Of a DNA stretch of 64,000 nt, positions 1 through 8,558 are shown piece after piece (the stretch's first letter is position 1; every line of letters starts with the position of its first letter). Source of the DNA: Bacteroidia bacterium. GTDB lineage: Bacteria > Bacteroidota > Bacteroidia > J057. Position numbers and translations under genes: made by a program. The notes beneath the pieces are model-generated. The model saw only the letters and a program-made list of their open reading frames with translations, had not been told where the DNA came from and ran no database searches. Where the stretch lies: the NCBI GenBank assembly GCA_030430575.1, contig JAUIKF010000018.1, forward strand, positions 62,001 to 126,000, given 5' to 3'.

Positions 1-121
1 GCGGGGCTTGTACCAGCGTACCTGTCTGGCATTCGCCACCATACATGGCGCCACCCAGAATCATCGATTGCCCTTCAAAAACGTAGCCCTTGGAAATGGC
101 TTGTATAAATTTCTCTTTCAT
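1..121 (-). CDS. HerA-like ATPase (DUF853 family), N-terminal fragment
   Basis: Only the first 40 codons are visible; the gene runs off the left edge. The start reads MKEKFIQAISKGYVFEG followed by ILGGAM, which resembles the opening of DUF853 / HerA-HAS-barrel helicase-like proteins, where a short beta-barrel segment precedes the P-loop ATPase core. The P-loop itself is outside the window, so the assignment rests on the N-terminal pattern alone. The ATG overlaps the TGA of the upstream gene as ATGA, which predicts translational coupling. It could instead be an unrelated protein with a similar start; family membership is inferred, the reading frame is seen. Confidence 0.55.
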   Translation of the reverse strand, partial: MKEKFIQAISKGYVFEGQSMILGGAMYGGECQTGTLVQAP

Positions 122-582
122 ATCAGATATCCTCTTATCTTATTCTCTAATGTTTCAAATGCGACTGGATCTGTCTGTGAATGCCTCGTCAGAGGAATCC
201 ACTTGCCTGGTTCTACTTCCAGTTCGAGGTGAAAACGGACCTTCTCGCCTTCGGCGGACTCTGTGACGGTGCGTACTTCGCGGACCTGAGACAAGTCATA
301 CTTCTCAAATCGGACCTTGCCGAGCAAGGGTTCACGATAGATCGATACTTCGCCGCTTTCGCGGTCGAAGGTGCAAAAAGTCTTTTCATTGGCGCGCATC
401 AGGATCAGGATGCCCCAGCCCATCAGCGCCGCTGCGAAGAAGTAAAAGCGCGTCGCCAGCACAAAGGGCGTCATCCCCCCCAAAATCACCGCTGCTCCCA
501 CCAAACTGAAACCCAATATGGTGGACATCATCTGCTTCTCGACGAGGACAAGGCGCTTGGCCGTATTTTCTGCTATATCCAT
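118..582 (-). CDS. Small membrane protein with PH-like cytosolic domain
   Basis: A 154-residue protein with no recognised name. Residues about 22-62 hold two hydrophobic stretches separated by a short proline-containing turn (TPFVLATRF), giving a two-helix membrane hairpin. The remaining residues, from TFCTFDRESGEVSIYREP to GKWIPLTRHSQ, alternate beta strands in the manner of bacterial PH-like (bPH) domains attached to membrane hairpins. The stop codon overlaps the start of the HerA-like ATPase gene by four bases, so the two are probably one transcript. The fold is inferred from pattern only; no catalytic residues are visible. Confidence 0.7.
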   Translation of the reverse strand: MDIAENTAKRLVLVEKQMMSTILGFSLVGAAVILGGMTPFVLATRFYFFAAALMGWGILILMRANEKTFCTFDRESGEVSIYREPLLGKVRFEKYDLSQVREVRTVTESAEGEKVRFHLELEVEPGKWIPLTRHSQTDPVAFETLENKIRGYLI

Positions 583-1187
583 GGGGTAAAGATAGGAAGA
601 ATCTGGGAAGTGATTATTGGCTTTTCCTATTTTGGGGAGGATATAGATGGATTTACTGATCCTTTTTCATGCAAATATCAATTTGCCCTGAAGAACAGCA
701 CTTCCAACCTTCAAATGCCTCAGAAACTTGCCATAAATGGCCGATAATACTATTTGCATAGCTAAAAGCCTTGCTTGAATCCAAAGAAAAATGGAACTTG
801 CAATTCCTATAAGTCGCTTTCGGTTGCGCCGACTGCTGAGGTAATGTAGAATTTCTAATAAGAGCTTAAGGAGGGCTAAAAGCTCTTTCAAATGTGTGAT
901 AGGAGTTGAAATGATAGTCATAATTTCATGTTTTGAGATTTCGCGATTGAGGAGCATGAATGTTAAAGGGACGTTGCCGCGTCCCTTTTATATTTAGGAG
1001 TCTAATTAAGGTTGCATTTTTCAATCAATAATCACTCATTATCCTTTTCTATTTAGGTTTCTTTTGTGAGACTCCACAGTTGAAGGTGCAATAGATAGCT
1101 CTTTTGCCTATCTCCTTTGAAGTCAATCCTTTTTCCAAGAAAGTAGATATTTATATTTCTCGGTTAGTCTTATTATTTATGTTTACA
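583..1187. other. Gene-poor intergenic region with hairpins
   Basis: About 600 bases without a convincing gene. It holds a perfect 8-bp hairpin (860-867 with 880-887, AAGAGCTT/AAGCTCTT), a small stem AGATAG/CTATCT (1093-1098 with 1108-1113) and a terminator-like hairpin at 965-988. A leftward leucine-rich 96-codon reading frame spans 667-957 but has no sign of a ribosome-binding site or family resemblance. A rightward small RNA ending at the hairpin is possible. Confidence 0.4.
965..990 (+). terminator. Terminator-like hairpin without upstream gene
   Basis: AAAGGGACG (965-973) pairs with CGTCCCTTT (980-988) around a six-base loop, followed by T and A rich sequence on the + strand. The stem is strong and the tail suits rightward termination, yet no rightward gene lies upstream. 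It may end an unannotated small RNA or act in both directions. Confidence 0.5.
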
Positions 1188-1898
1188 TTAGACATTATCA
1201 CGATTATTCGCTTTTTCGACAGGGAAATCAGGGGCATACCCATGTTCAATAGAGAATCGAACCAATTCAAGGACATTTCTGGAATTAGTTTTTTGCATCA
1301 CAGATCGGCGGTGTGTTTCGATAGTTGGAGCAGCAATACTTAATTTTTCCGAAATTTCTTTTGTTGTATTCCCTTGTCCAATTAACTTCAAAACTTCCTT
1401 CTCCCGCTTGGTAAGAATATAACTTCCTTTTTTGCCCGATTTATTTAACCTCCTAATTATCCGCATAATAACTTCTGTTACCTCTGGACTAAAAAAGTCG
1501 TCTCCCTTTTGGACACTTAATATAGCTTCTATAAGTTCTTCCCCTCCACGACTTTTTAGAATATACCCTGAAATACCCAATTGTAGTAACTCCTCTATGT
1601 AGAGTTCTTCTGTATGCATAGAAAGAACTATTATTTTCAGGTCTGGATATTTTTTCGTTACAATTCTTGCAACTTCAAGTCCTGATATCTCAGGCATATT
1701 CAAATCTGATATCAGAATATCAAACTCCCCTCCTCTCTCTTCAAGAATTTGAAGAACTTCCTTTCCATTTACAGCAGTCCCTTCCACCTCAATATTGTCT
1801 TCTTTACTCAATAAGACTTTGAGACTTTCCATAAAAATCCTATGATCATCAGCTAAAAGCAAATTGGTTTTTTTCATACTTATTATGGTTTTTTTCAT
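1188..1898 (-). CDS. LuxR/NarL-family response regulator
   Basis: A 236-residue two-component response regulator. The receiver domain (about 10-130) has the acidic pair D17-D18, phosphoacceptor D65 in LISDLNMPE, and conserved K115 in GYILKSRG. A LuxR-type helix-turn-helix follows at about 160-225 (LTKREKEVLKLIGQG, TTKEISEKLSIAAPTIETH). It would bind DNA as a dimer when phosphorylated. The ATG shares one base with the TAA of the upstream histidine kinase, so the two are translationally coupled and the kinase is its likely partner. An internal ATG eight codons in (1877) would also give a complete receiver domain. Confidence 0.93.
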   Translation of the reverse strand: MKKTIISMKKTNLLLADDHRIFMESLKVLLSKEDNIEVEGTAVNGKEVLQILEERGGEFDILISDLNMPEISGLEVARIVTKKYPDLKIIVLSMHTEELYIEELLQLGISGYILKSRGGEELIEAILSVQKGDDFFSPEVTEVIMRIIRRLNKSGKKGSYILTKREKEVLKLIGQGNTTKEISEKLSIAAPTIETHRRSVMQKTNSRNVLELVRFSIEHGYAPDFPVEKANNRDNV

Positions 1899-4105
1899 TA
1901 GACAGGAATATCAACCATAACAGTTGTACCTCGTCCTTTTTGGGAATCAATTTTCAGATCGCCTCGAAGCATTTTTACATGATCCGCTATTCCTGATAAG
2001 CCAATTCCATTATATTTCCTATCTGGCTGATAATCAAACCCTACCCCATCATCTTCTACTGTCAAATTAATTATCTTTAAATCATTATAAAAACTAACCT
2101 GCACGGTAACTTCTTTTGCCTTAGCATGCTTTAAAATATTGCTAAATAATTCTTGGATAATTCGATAAACAGCTGACTCAACTTCTTTTGACAATCTTTC
2201 TGGCACCTCAAAAGCATGAAACTCTACATCTACCAATTCAGAATCTTTTACTCTATTGCATAGGCTTCTTATCGCTGCTACTAATCCGTATTTTTTCAAT
2301 ATACCGGATGAAAGGTTGTGTGAAATTTCTCTCACTTTATCCACAGCCTCATCTAATAGTGACCCTGCTTTTTTGTATTGATTTAAATCCACCTCTCCAA
2401 TCTCCTCAGAAATCTTTCCTAGTTTTTTGTCAATCGAAATAAAGTAACCCTTTATCGCAGATAAGAGTCCCCCTAGTTGGTCATGAAGATCTTGCCCTAT
2501 TCTTGTTTGCTCGTTTTCTCTAGTTTCTACTCTAGCTTTTAAGGTCTCCACTTCTTGATCAGCTAATAATTTATCAATTTTATTATAAGCCTCTTTTGTA
2601 TGAAGGCGCTCTACTTCCACCTTATAATTCGCCTCCATTACCTGCTGATGCTCCGCTTGTATTCGCTGGCGATCGGTATAGATTCGCATGATCGCAAAGA
2701 TGATCAACAACAGCAACCCTGAAACCACCGAAAGGGCGATGATTTTTGTCTGGCTGAGAGTCTGTTCTTTTTCTCTGAGATCAGCTTGATATGCATTCTT
2801 ATTTCGCTCTTCTTCCAAGTTAAATAATAGGCTGAGGGTATGTTCCTTATCAGAACTGAGGCTCTCCGCAATGGCTGCTCGAGCCTCGCTGTTTGCGAAG
2901 GCTTGAGGATAGGCTTGTTGTTGTTCGTAGGCTTCTGTGAGCGCACTCGTGATCCTGAGCCTCAGATGGAGAATATTCAAAGAATCAGCTATTGCTCGAC
3001 TCGCTTCTAATTGCGAAATCGCTTCTTCGATTTCAGCCTGCGCCAAGGCCAAAGCCCCAATGCTATATAAGGCTTCTGCCTTTCCTTTTGGATAATTGAG
3101 GGTTGTATGAAGAGATAAAGCGCGTTTGAAATAGTCCTTGGCTTGGACATAATCCCCCATAGACTCATATACTCCCCCCAAATTATTGAGCACCTCTCCT
3201 ACCCTCAAATCATCTTTTTTCTTTTCGTAAAGAGCTAGGCTTTCCTTATAGTTAGTAATCGCAGGTGGGTATTGTTGGGTTAAATAATAGAGTTCTCCTA
3301 AATTGTTGAGGGTAATGGCTATTCCCTGTTCATCTTGATTGGATTTAAACGCTGCTAAAGCCTGTTCAAAATATTCTGCTGCTGTTTTATAAATCCCCTG
3401 ATCTTTATAAGCAATCCCCAATAACAAATAGATCTGTATCAAGACCTTCTTTTCCTCCATTTGCTCCCCTATTCTCAAGCCTTCCTGATATGCCTCCACA
3501 GCATGGCTATACTGCTGACGAGATTTGTAGGTGTCTCCGATCGTCCGATAGGCCTTCACCATTAGTTCTTTTGCCCGTTGATTCTCGGGATCTTTATCGA
3601 GGACTGCTTGGCATATTTGAATTGAAGAGTCTTCTAGCTGAAGTGATTTTTCATAATCACCTATCAATCGATAGGGGTCAGCCAAATTATGATAGCCTGC
3701 TACGAGGATAAATCCCCCAATCCTTTTGCGAATGGCAACGCTTCGTTCCCCAAATTCTATGGCTTTAAGATAATTTCGGCCAAGACGATGGGCTAAAGCA
3801 ATACGGGTCAAGGCATAAGCTTGGCCCGTATCATAGGACATGGTTGTGGCAATATTTAGGGCTTCTTCGCCATAAGCAATCACCCCATCCAAATTTTCAT
3901 TTTTCAATAAATACTCAAAGGCTATCTCATTAAGGGTATCTACCCGCTCTTTCCCTTCCAGGCTTGGCAGATGGAAAAGCATTCTTTGAAGGGGCGTTTC
4001 CTCTTTAGGAATAATGGGAGGTGATTGATCTTGAGAAAAACTGGTATAAGGAATACTGGTCAAAAATAGAAATGATAGAGTGAAAAATAACGATTTTTCA
4101 CTCAT
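1898..4105 (-). CDS. TPR-domain sensor histidine kinase (HisKA_3)
   Basis: Sensor kinase for the adjacent LuxR-type regulator. I chose the ATG at 4105 because it begins a clean signal peptide (MSEKSLFFTLSFLFLTS, cleavage after SFSQ); in-frame ATGs at 4156, 4153 and 4129 only add repeat-encoded residues. Numbering below counts from 4156. A run of tetratricopeptide repeats fills about 60-430 (for example ALNNLGELYYLTQQY-type units), then one membrane helix (about 472-492), a coiled coil, the dimerisation/phosphoacceptor motif QDLHDQLGG with H558, and a HATPase domain with N673, VEDDGVGFD and GIGLSGI. TPRs are predicted in the periplasm, so the signal is probably a protein or peptide. The kinase family is clear; the ligand is unknown. 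Confidence 0.92.
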   Translation of the reverse strand: MSEKSLFFTLSFLFLTSIPYTSFSQDQSPPIIPKEETPLQRMLFHLPSLEGKERVDTLNEIAFEYLLKNENLDGVIAYGEEALNIATTMSYDTGQAYALTRIALAHRLGRNYLKAIEFGERSVAIRKRIGGFILVAGYHNLADPYRLIGDYEKSLQLEDSSIQICQAVLDKDPENQRAKELMVKAYRTIGDTYKSRQQYSHAVEAYQEGLRIGEQMEEKKVLIQIYLLLGIAYKDQGIYKTAAEYFEQALAAFKSNQDEQGIAITLNNLGELYYLTQQYPPAITNYKESLALYEKKKDDLRVGEVLNNLGGVYESMGDYVQAKDYFKRALSLHTTLNYPKGKAEALYSIGALALAQAEIEEAISQLEASRAIADSLNILHLRLRITSALTEAYEQQQAYPQAFANSEARAAIAESLSSDKEHTLSLLFNLEEERNKNAYQADLREKEQTLSQTKIIALSVVSGLLLLIIFAIMRIYTDRQRIQAEHQQVMEANYKVEVERLHTKEAYNKIDKLLADQEVETLKARVETRENEQTRIGQDLHDQLGGLLSAIKGYFISIDKKLGKISEEIGEVDLNQYKKAGSLLDEAVDKVREISHNLSSGILKKYGLVAAIRSLCNRVKDSELVDVEFHAFEVPERLSKEVESAVYRIIQELFSNILKHAKAKEVTVQVSFYNDLKIINLTVEDDGVGFDYQPDRKYNGIGLSGIADHVKMLRGDLKIDSQKGRGTTVMVDIPV

Positions 4106-4186
4106 CAGAAACAATGATTTTTTTCTCATCAAATCTAATGATTTTTTTCTCATCATATCTAATTATTTTTTCTCATCAAATCTAAT
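4092..4186. repeat. Tandem 23-24 bp repeat over kinase start codon
   Basis: About four consecutive units of 24, 24, 24 and 23 bases (4092-4115, 4116-4139, 4140-4163, 4164-4186), each containing a run of T, then CTCATCA and a TCTAAT-like end. Read leftward, each unit supplies an ATGAGAAAAAA start-like segment. The farthest upstream unit stops after five codons, while the others open into the kinase frame. The array therefore spans the translation start. Confidence 0.85.
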
Positions 4187-4464
4187 TATTTTTTTTGTAA
4201 GTCCAAATTTTTATTCTCAATATTAGGCTAAATGGTATCGGAACTTTAGGCCGTTGCTTTTAGAGTTTACCTGCTCTATAGGGCCTGGTATTTCGATAAG
4301 CCAAATCATGAAAATTATCACAAATTACTGATCATCAATTTTTTATATTAAAATTAAGTTTTAAAAGGGCATAAAAAGTGTTGGATACATAACTAATCAA
4401 ATTAAAAAAGCGACCACCCCAAAAGGCAGTCGCTTTTCTCTAAAAAGGCTAAATAAACGCTTGA
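4106..4464. other. Upstream region of the TPR kinase gene
   Basis: Apart from the tandem repeat near 4092-4186 and the terminator at 4404-4440, this is AT-rich non-coding DNA. It must contain the promoter of the leftward kinase-regulator operon, but I could not pick out a convincing TAnnTTTG element. Confidence 0.5.
4404..4440 (-). terminator. Rho-independent terminator of the LTD/Fn3 gene
   Basis: Leftward, AAAAGCGAC pairs with GTCGCTTTT (4429-4437 with 4406-4414) around a 14-base loop and is followed by a run of T. It lies about 25 bases beyond the stop of the large secreted protein gene. Confidence 0.85.
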
Positions 4465-7400
4465 TTACCGCCGCACCACTTTCCCCACAATCCTTTCTCC
4501 TCCAGCCTCCAATCGATAGAAATACACCCCCGCCGGCAAAGCCATCAGGTCCACAGCCACCTCTGAAAGCCCCGCTTCCACAGTGATGTTCTCCTCCCGC
4601 CAAACCTTCCCATCCACCCCAATAATATCCAGCGCAAGCGGTCCGCTACTGGGCACATTAACCTGCAACGTAAACCGCCCTTCAGTCGGATTCGGATACG
4701 CCCCTAGTACGGTCAGCTCGCTCGCAGGGGCAAAGGTGACGGTCACGACGGAGCTGTAATTCACGGTGCCGTCTAGGTCGATCATCTGTAGACGATAGTG
4801 GTTCTGGCCATCAATGGGGCTTGAGTCAATCAGTTGATAATCAATTGATTGATTGCTATTACCTGCGGCAGCGAGGCTGCCGATAGGATCAAATGTCTGG
4901 CCATTGGTGCTGCGCTCTATGATGAAGCGGTCGGTGTTTTGTTCCTGGCTGGTCTGCCAGGTGAGGAGGACTTCGTCGCCTTGGGGCGTCGCTTGTAAGC
5001 GCGCCAGATCGATAGGCGCAGGCATATCGAGGGCAATGGCGAAGTCGGAGAAGGTCCTATGACCTACACGGGTCGCGATGACTACCGTACCGAGGTCTGT
5101 GAAGTTTAAATAGGTCGCATCCAGGAACCAGCTCCCGATGCCTGTGCGCTTGATGGTGGTGTATTGGCTGGCGCCGCCATTGGTGAAGCCTGTCTCACGG
5201 AGGGTGAGGTCGTAGCGGCCCGTAAACGACCGCGCGGGATTGTCCTCGATGGTCCAGAAACCCGCATTGAGGATTTCGGTATAGGTGCCTGAGGCTTCTG
5301 TCAAGATGGGGACAAGCGCCGTGGAACCAAGGTTATCATCAAAACTCACATCTATATCTGTGGTGGTTGCTATCCCTACGATGTCTATACTCGCCAATTC
5401 ATAATAAACAGGGGAACCTACGGGAAAATCATACCCAGCCGTATTGTCGCGGATGGCACGGCGAAGGACGCCTTCATAGACATAGGAAGCCGCCGAGTGG
5501 TTGATGATAGCATTGGGATTTTCGTTTTGTACATCAACCTGATTGCCATCACAGTTAATTTTGCCTTGGGTGAGGTTCAATTGCCCATTCAAGCCGCTGA
5601 CAGCGCTGTAGGAAGGGTCGATAGCGATTTCTTCTACCAGTAGGACTTCGCCACCTGGTTTATTGATTTCTAGATTAAAAAAGCTTTCTATGCCTGTATT
5701 GGGATTGTTAATGCTTTGGGTGGTGCTGCCTAGCATGCGGATCGTTCCATTCCCTTCTTCGAAGGCCGCATCTGACACTTGGTTATCCCAGTTGCCATAC
5801 AAAACCACCTGCCCATCGGCCTGGTTGTCATTGCCATCATCCATGTCCAGGCCGCCTGTTCCTGTTATCGTCAAGTCCCCATTTACCTCTAATACATTCA
5901 GCGTATTGCCCGAAACGCCTACTTTGCGCGGACCGCTGACACGGAGGTCGTTACACCGTGCGGTATCGGAAAACCTATCCGAATAGATAGAGGTGTGATC
6001 CACCACTGCATCGTTGGGCGCGGCACCGACGGTGACGTCTATGGTCTCATCGGGCACCTGGCGGTTGTCCCAATTGCCGCAGAAAAACCAGTCATTGCTG
6101 GCTACGCCGCGCCAGAGACCTGGCGTTACACTGCCTGATACCGTGAATATGCCAGAAGCGGCACATGCTGCGGCGCCTAGGTCGTCTCCACTCGTGCCTG
6201 AGGAAACAGTCCAGGTATTGGAAAAATCAACGATATTGGAGATGAGGGTGTATTGGTCTGCTGTACGCGTTCCGCTATAGGAGGAAGAGTAATTCCCTGT
6301 GATGAGATTTCCTTGAATGGCAAAGCATTCAATGTCAGGAGGAATTCGAGAACGGCGTTTTGGGGCGCCATTGCTGAGGTTGGATAGGTTGTCTGACACA
6401 TTATACCAAGCACCTCCATCTTGGATACCCCCTAGTACACGCCCTGTGAAAAGGCCATGATCACTGTTGATGGTCCAGCCTCCCTGCATGACAAAAATCG
6501 CGTCGGGATTGCTCGTACTGAAGTTGACCACTCCATTCGGGACGGCATCTTCAATCACACTGAAGTCCGGTCCACTCGTCAAGGCCGTTCCATTTACCGA
6601 AAAACTAGAGATCAATATCCCAAATCCTGTAGGCAATTCGATGCACAGAATAGAACCTTTTGGGATAGTAGTTGCATTGAGGTAAGTGATGCGCTGAGAG
6701 TAAATAGAGGAATCGGCCGTGCCCCCTGCTGAAAACCACTTCTCGGACCTGACATTGGCGGCGTCACCCACCTCATAGACAGCGTTTGCCACACTAAAAG
6801 AAGTCCCTGTCGGCAGATCAACCAGATTGGTCAGGACAATTTTATCTACCCCACTGCCTACATTGTTATCAAATCCAATCAGAATCAAATCTCCTGGGAA
6901 CAACTCAATACCGGGTGTGCCACACACTTCCATTCCTGCACTCCACGTCGTGCCTTGTCGCACAAATATTTCGAAGCAGTAAGTGGTCCCATTGGTCAGG
7001 CCCGTGACGGTCACACTGTTGCCCGTGCCTTTAAATACAACCTGATCTGGTGCTGCATAAGCAGGATTGGCCGTATAAGCGGAGCCATTGCCTGTAGGCA
7101 TGAAGGTTACCCCTGCTGCAAGGTTGGCGACGACCATGACTTCATCGAAACAGCCGACGGGCGGATTGGTCCATCCCACTTGCACCTGCCCCGTGCTAGG
7201 CACGACAAAAGGGCTCAAAACAGTGTTAAGCTCAATTGTCTTGGTGCGCTGGGTACCACTAGACCAAGAAGAATTGACACTATTTTTATAGGTAAATGCT
7301 TTAAAGGTATAGCTCAATCCCATCGTGAGGCCCGTAATCGTCACAGAAGTGACGCCCCCTTTGTAGACGAGGCTACCATTGTTTCCATAAGTGGGCGCGA

Positions 7401-8487
7401 GGCCAAAATTGCCGCTGGCACCGATATAGGACGTCTCGTCCATATTGGGATCGGCAGGGGTTGCGCCCTGTCGTGCAAAGATGACAATCCCATCATATGC
7501 CCCTGTTGGTAAGGTCCAGTTGAGGTCAATGGATGTATTGGTCACACACCCGACTGACAATTCAATGTTCGCAGGGAGGACTGTTTCGTTGCCTGTCTCG
7601 GCAGTCAGGAGGTATGTCTCATTTCCAGGAGGGCAATTGTATTCGTAGATCGCAAAGTGGTACACTGTGCCTGGGGAGAGACCTGTCACTACCGCCGAAC
7701 TGGCAGAACCGTTAAACACCACAAACTGATTGGAACCGAGATTGGTTCCACTGCCAAATGTCGCATTCGCCGTGTAGGTCGTATTGTTGGCAGGGATTGC
7801 TGTGACTGCTGTGGCTTCGCGCGCTATGACGATGCGCGAAGCGCCGTCGCCATTGGTCCAAAGCAGGACGAGGGAACTATCCGTACGACCTGGAATACTC
7901 AGGTTTGAGGTGGGAATTGTTGGCGGACCGGTACAGCTCACAACCATGCAAGACGAGGTATGCATACCCAAGTCTGCGACAATATTGATCCCAAAGGAAT
8001 CCCATTCCCCTGCAAGGTTAAACGTCGTTGTAGGACTACAAACACTTCCTTTCCGACGGATGGTAGCATTTTGGGCAAAATTTGCGCCACTTCCAATTAC
8101 CCCAATTACATCTAGATTCACCCCCGATTTCCTCAATACAACGGCATCATTTCCATTAAAATTCATCACAGAACTGGCAGTAGAGAGATCGGGAGTTCCT
8201 GTGTACACGGTTGCGCTATTATTGGCGATGACATAGACAGCGCCATCGGCCAAGGTTCCACTCAGGGCGAGGGTCGCACCTGCACCTGTACTTCCATTGA
8301 AATAGGTCTGGATATCATAAGTACCTAAATTGACTGCGGCACCTGTCGCATTGTAAATTTCGAGGTACTTGTTATTGCTCGACCCTTCTACATATTCGGA
8401 GAAAAATAAATCTGTCGCCTGCCCAAATCCATCGTGATGCCCTAAAAGAAGTCCAAGGAAGCTCAAAAAAAGTAAGTGTTTTTTCAT
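4465..8487 (-). CDS. T9SS-secreted lamin-tail/Fn3 multidomain protein
   Basis: A protein of about 1340 residues. The ATG at 8487 starts the signal peptide MKKHLLFLSFLGLLLG; an in-frame codon at 8532 would put 15 unlikely residues ahead of it. The mature N-terminus (DLFFSEYVEGSSNNKYLEIY) is a lamin-tail domain, followed by Fn3-like repeats with recurring TVTGLTNGTTYCFEIF-type strands, an Ig-like/beta-rich middle, another Fn3-type module near VLLTWQTSQEQNTDRFIIE, and a C-terminal T9SS type A sorting domain (YPNPTEGRFTLQV to GVYFYRLEAGGERIVGKVV). It should be exported, translocated by T9SS and attached to the surface or released. Function is probably adhesion or scaffold; no enzyme motif is visible. 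Confidence 0.92.
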   Translation of the reverse strand: MKKHLLFLSFLGLLLGHHDGFGQATDLFFSEYVEGSSNNKYLEIYNATGAAVNLGTYDIQTYFNGSTGAGATLALSGTLADGAVYVIANNSATVYTGTPDLSTASSVMNFNGNDAVVLRKSGVNLDVIGVIGSGANFAQNATIRRKGSVCSPTTTFNLAGEWDSFGINIVADLGMHTSSCMVVSCTGPPTIPTSNLSIPGRTDSSLVLLWTNGDGASRIVIAREATAVTAIPANNTTYTANATFGSGTNLGSNQFVVFNGSASSAVVTGLSPGTVYHFAIYEYNCPPGNETYLLTAETGNETVLPANIELSVGCVTNTSIDLNWTLPTGAYDGIVIFARQGATPADPNMDETSYIGASGNFGLAPTYGNNGSLVYKGGVTSVTITGLTMGLSYTFKAFTYKNSVNSSWSSGTQRTKTIELNTVLSPFVVPSTGQVQVGWTNPPVGCFDEVMVVANLAAGVTFMPTGNGSAYTANPAYAAPDQVVFKGTGNSVTVTGLTNGTTYCFEIFVRQGTTWSAGMEVCGTPGIELFPGDLILIGFDNNVGSGVDKIVLTNLVDLPTGTSFSVANAVYEVGDAANVRSEKWFSAGGTADSSIYSQRITYLNATTIPKGSILCIELPTGFGILISSFSVNGTALTSGPDFSVIEDAVPNGVVNFSTSNPDAIFVMQGGWTINSDHGLFTGRVLGGIQDGGAWYNVSDNLSNLSNGAPKRRSRIPPDIECFAIQGNLITGNYSSSYSGTRTADQYTLISNIVDFSNTWTVSSGTSGDDLGAAACAASGIFTVSGSVTPGLWRGVASNDWFFCGNWDNRQVPDETIDVTVGAAPNDAVVDHTSIYSDRFSDTARCNDLRVSGPRKVGVSGNTLNVLEVNGDLTITGTGGLDMDDGNDNQADGQVVLYGNWDNQVSDAAFEEGNGTIRMLGSTTQSINNPNTGIESFFNLEINKPGGEVLLVEEIAIDPSYSAVSGLNGQLNLTQGKINCDGNQVDVQNENPNAIINHSAASYVYEGVLRRAIRDNTAGYDFPVGSPVYYELASIDIVGIATTTDIDVSFDDNLGSTALVPILTEASGTYTEILNAGFWTIEDNPARSFTGRYDLTLRETGFTNGGASQYTTIKRTGIGSWFLDATYLNFTDLGTVVIATRVGHRTFSDFAIALDMPAPIDLARLQATPQGDEVLLTWQTSQEQNTDRFIIERSTNGQTFDPIGSLAAAGNSNQSIDYQLIDSSPIDGQNHYRLQMIDLDGTVNYSSVVTVTFAPASELTVLGAYPNPTEGRFTLQVNVPSSGPLALDIIGVDGKVWREENITVEAGLSEVAVDLMALPAGVYFYRLEAGGERIVGKVVRR

Positions 8488-8558
8488 AATATTGGTCATT
8501 GGAGCAGAAACCTGTAAGATAATAAAGCGCAAATTAACACAGTATAAATTTTTCTCAA

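Noticed and set aside
667-957. Leftward 96-codon leucine-rich reading frame
   Set aside because: It has no recognisable family, no start context, and the DNA is dominated by hairpins; more likely a by-product of non-coding sequence.
6955-7512. Long rightward reading frame inside the LTD/Fn3 gene
   Set aside because: Antisense of a well-supported secreted protein and with no family resemblance.
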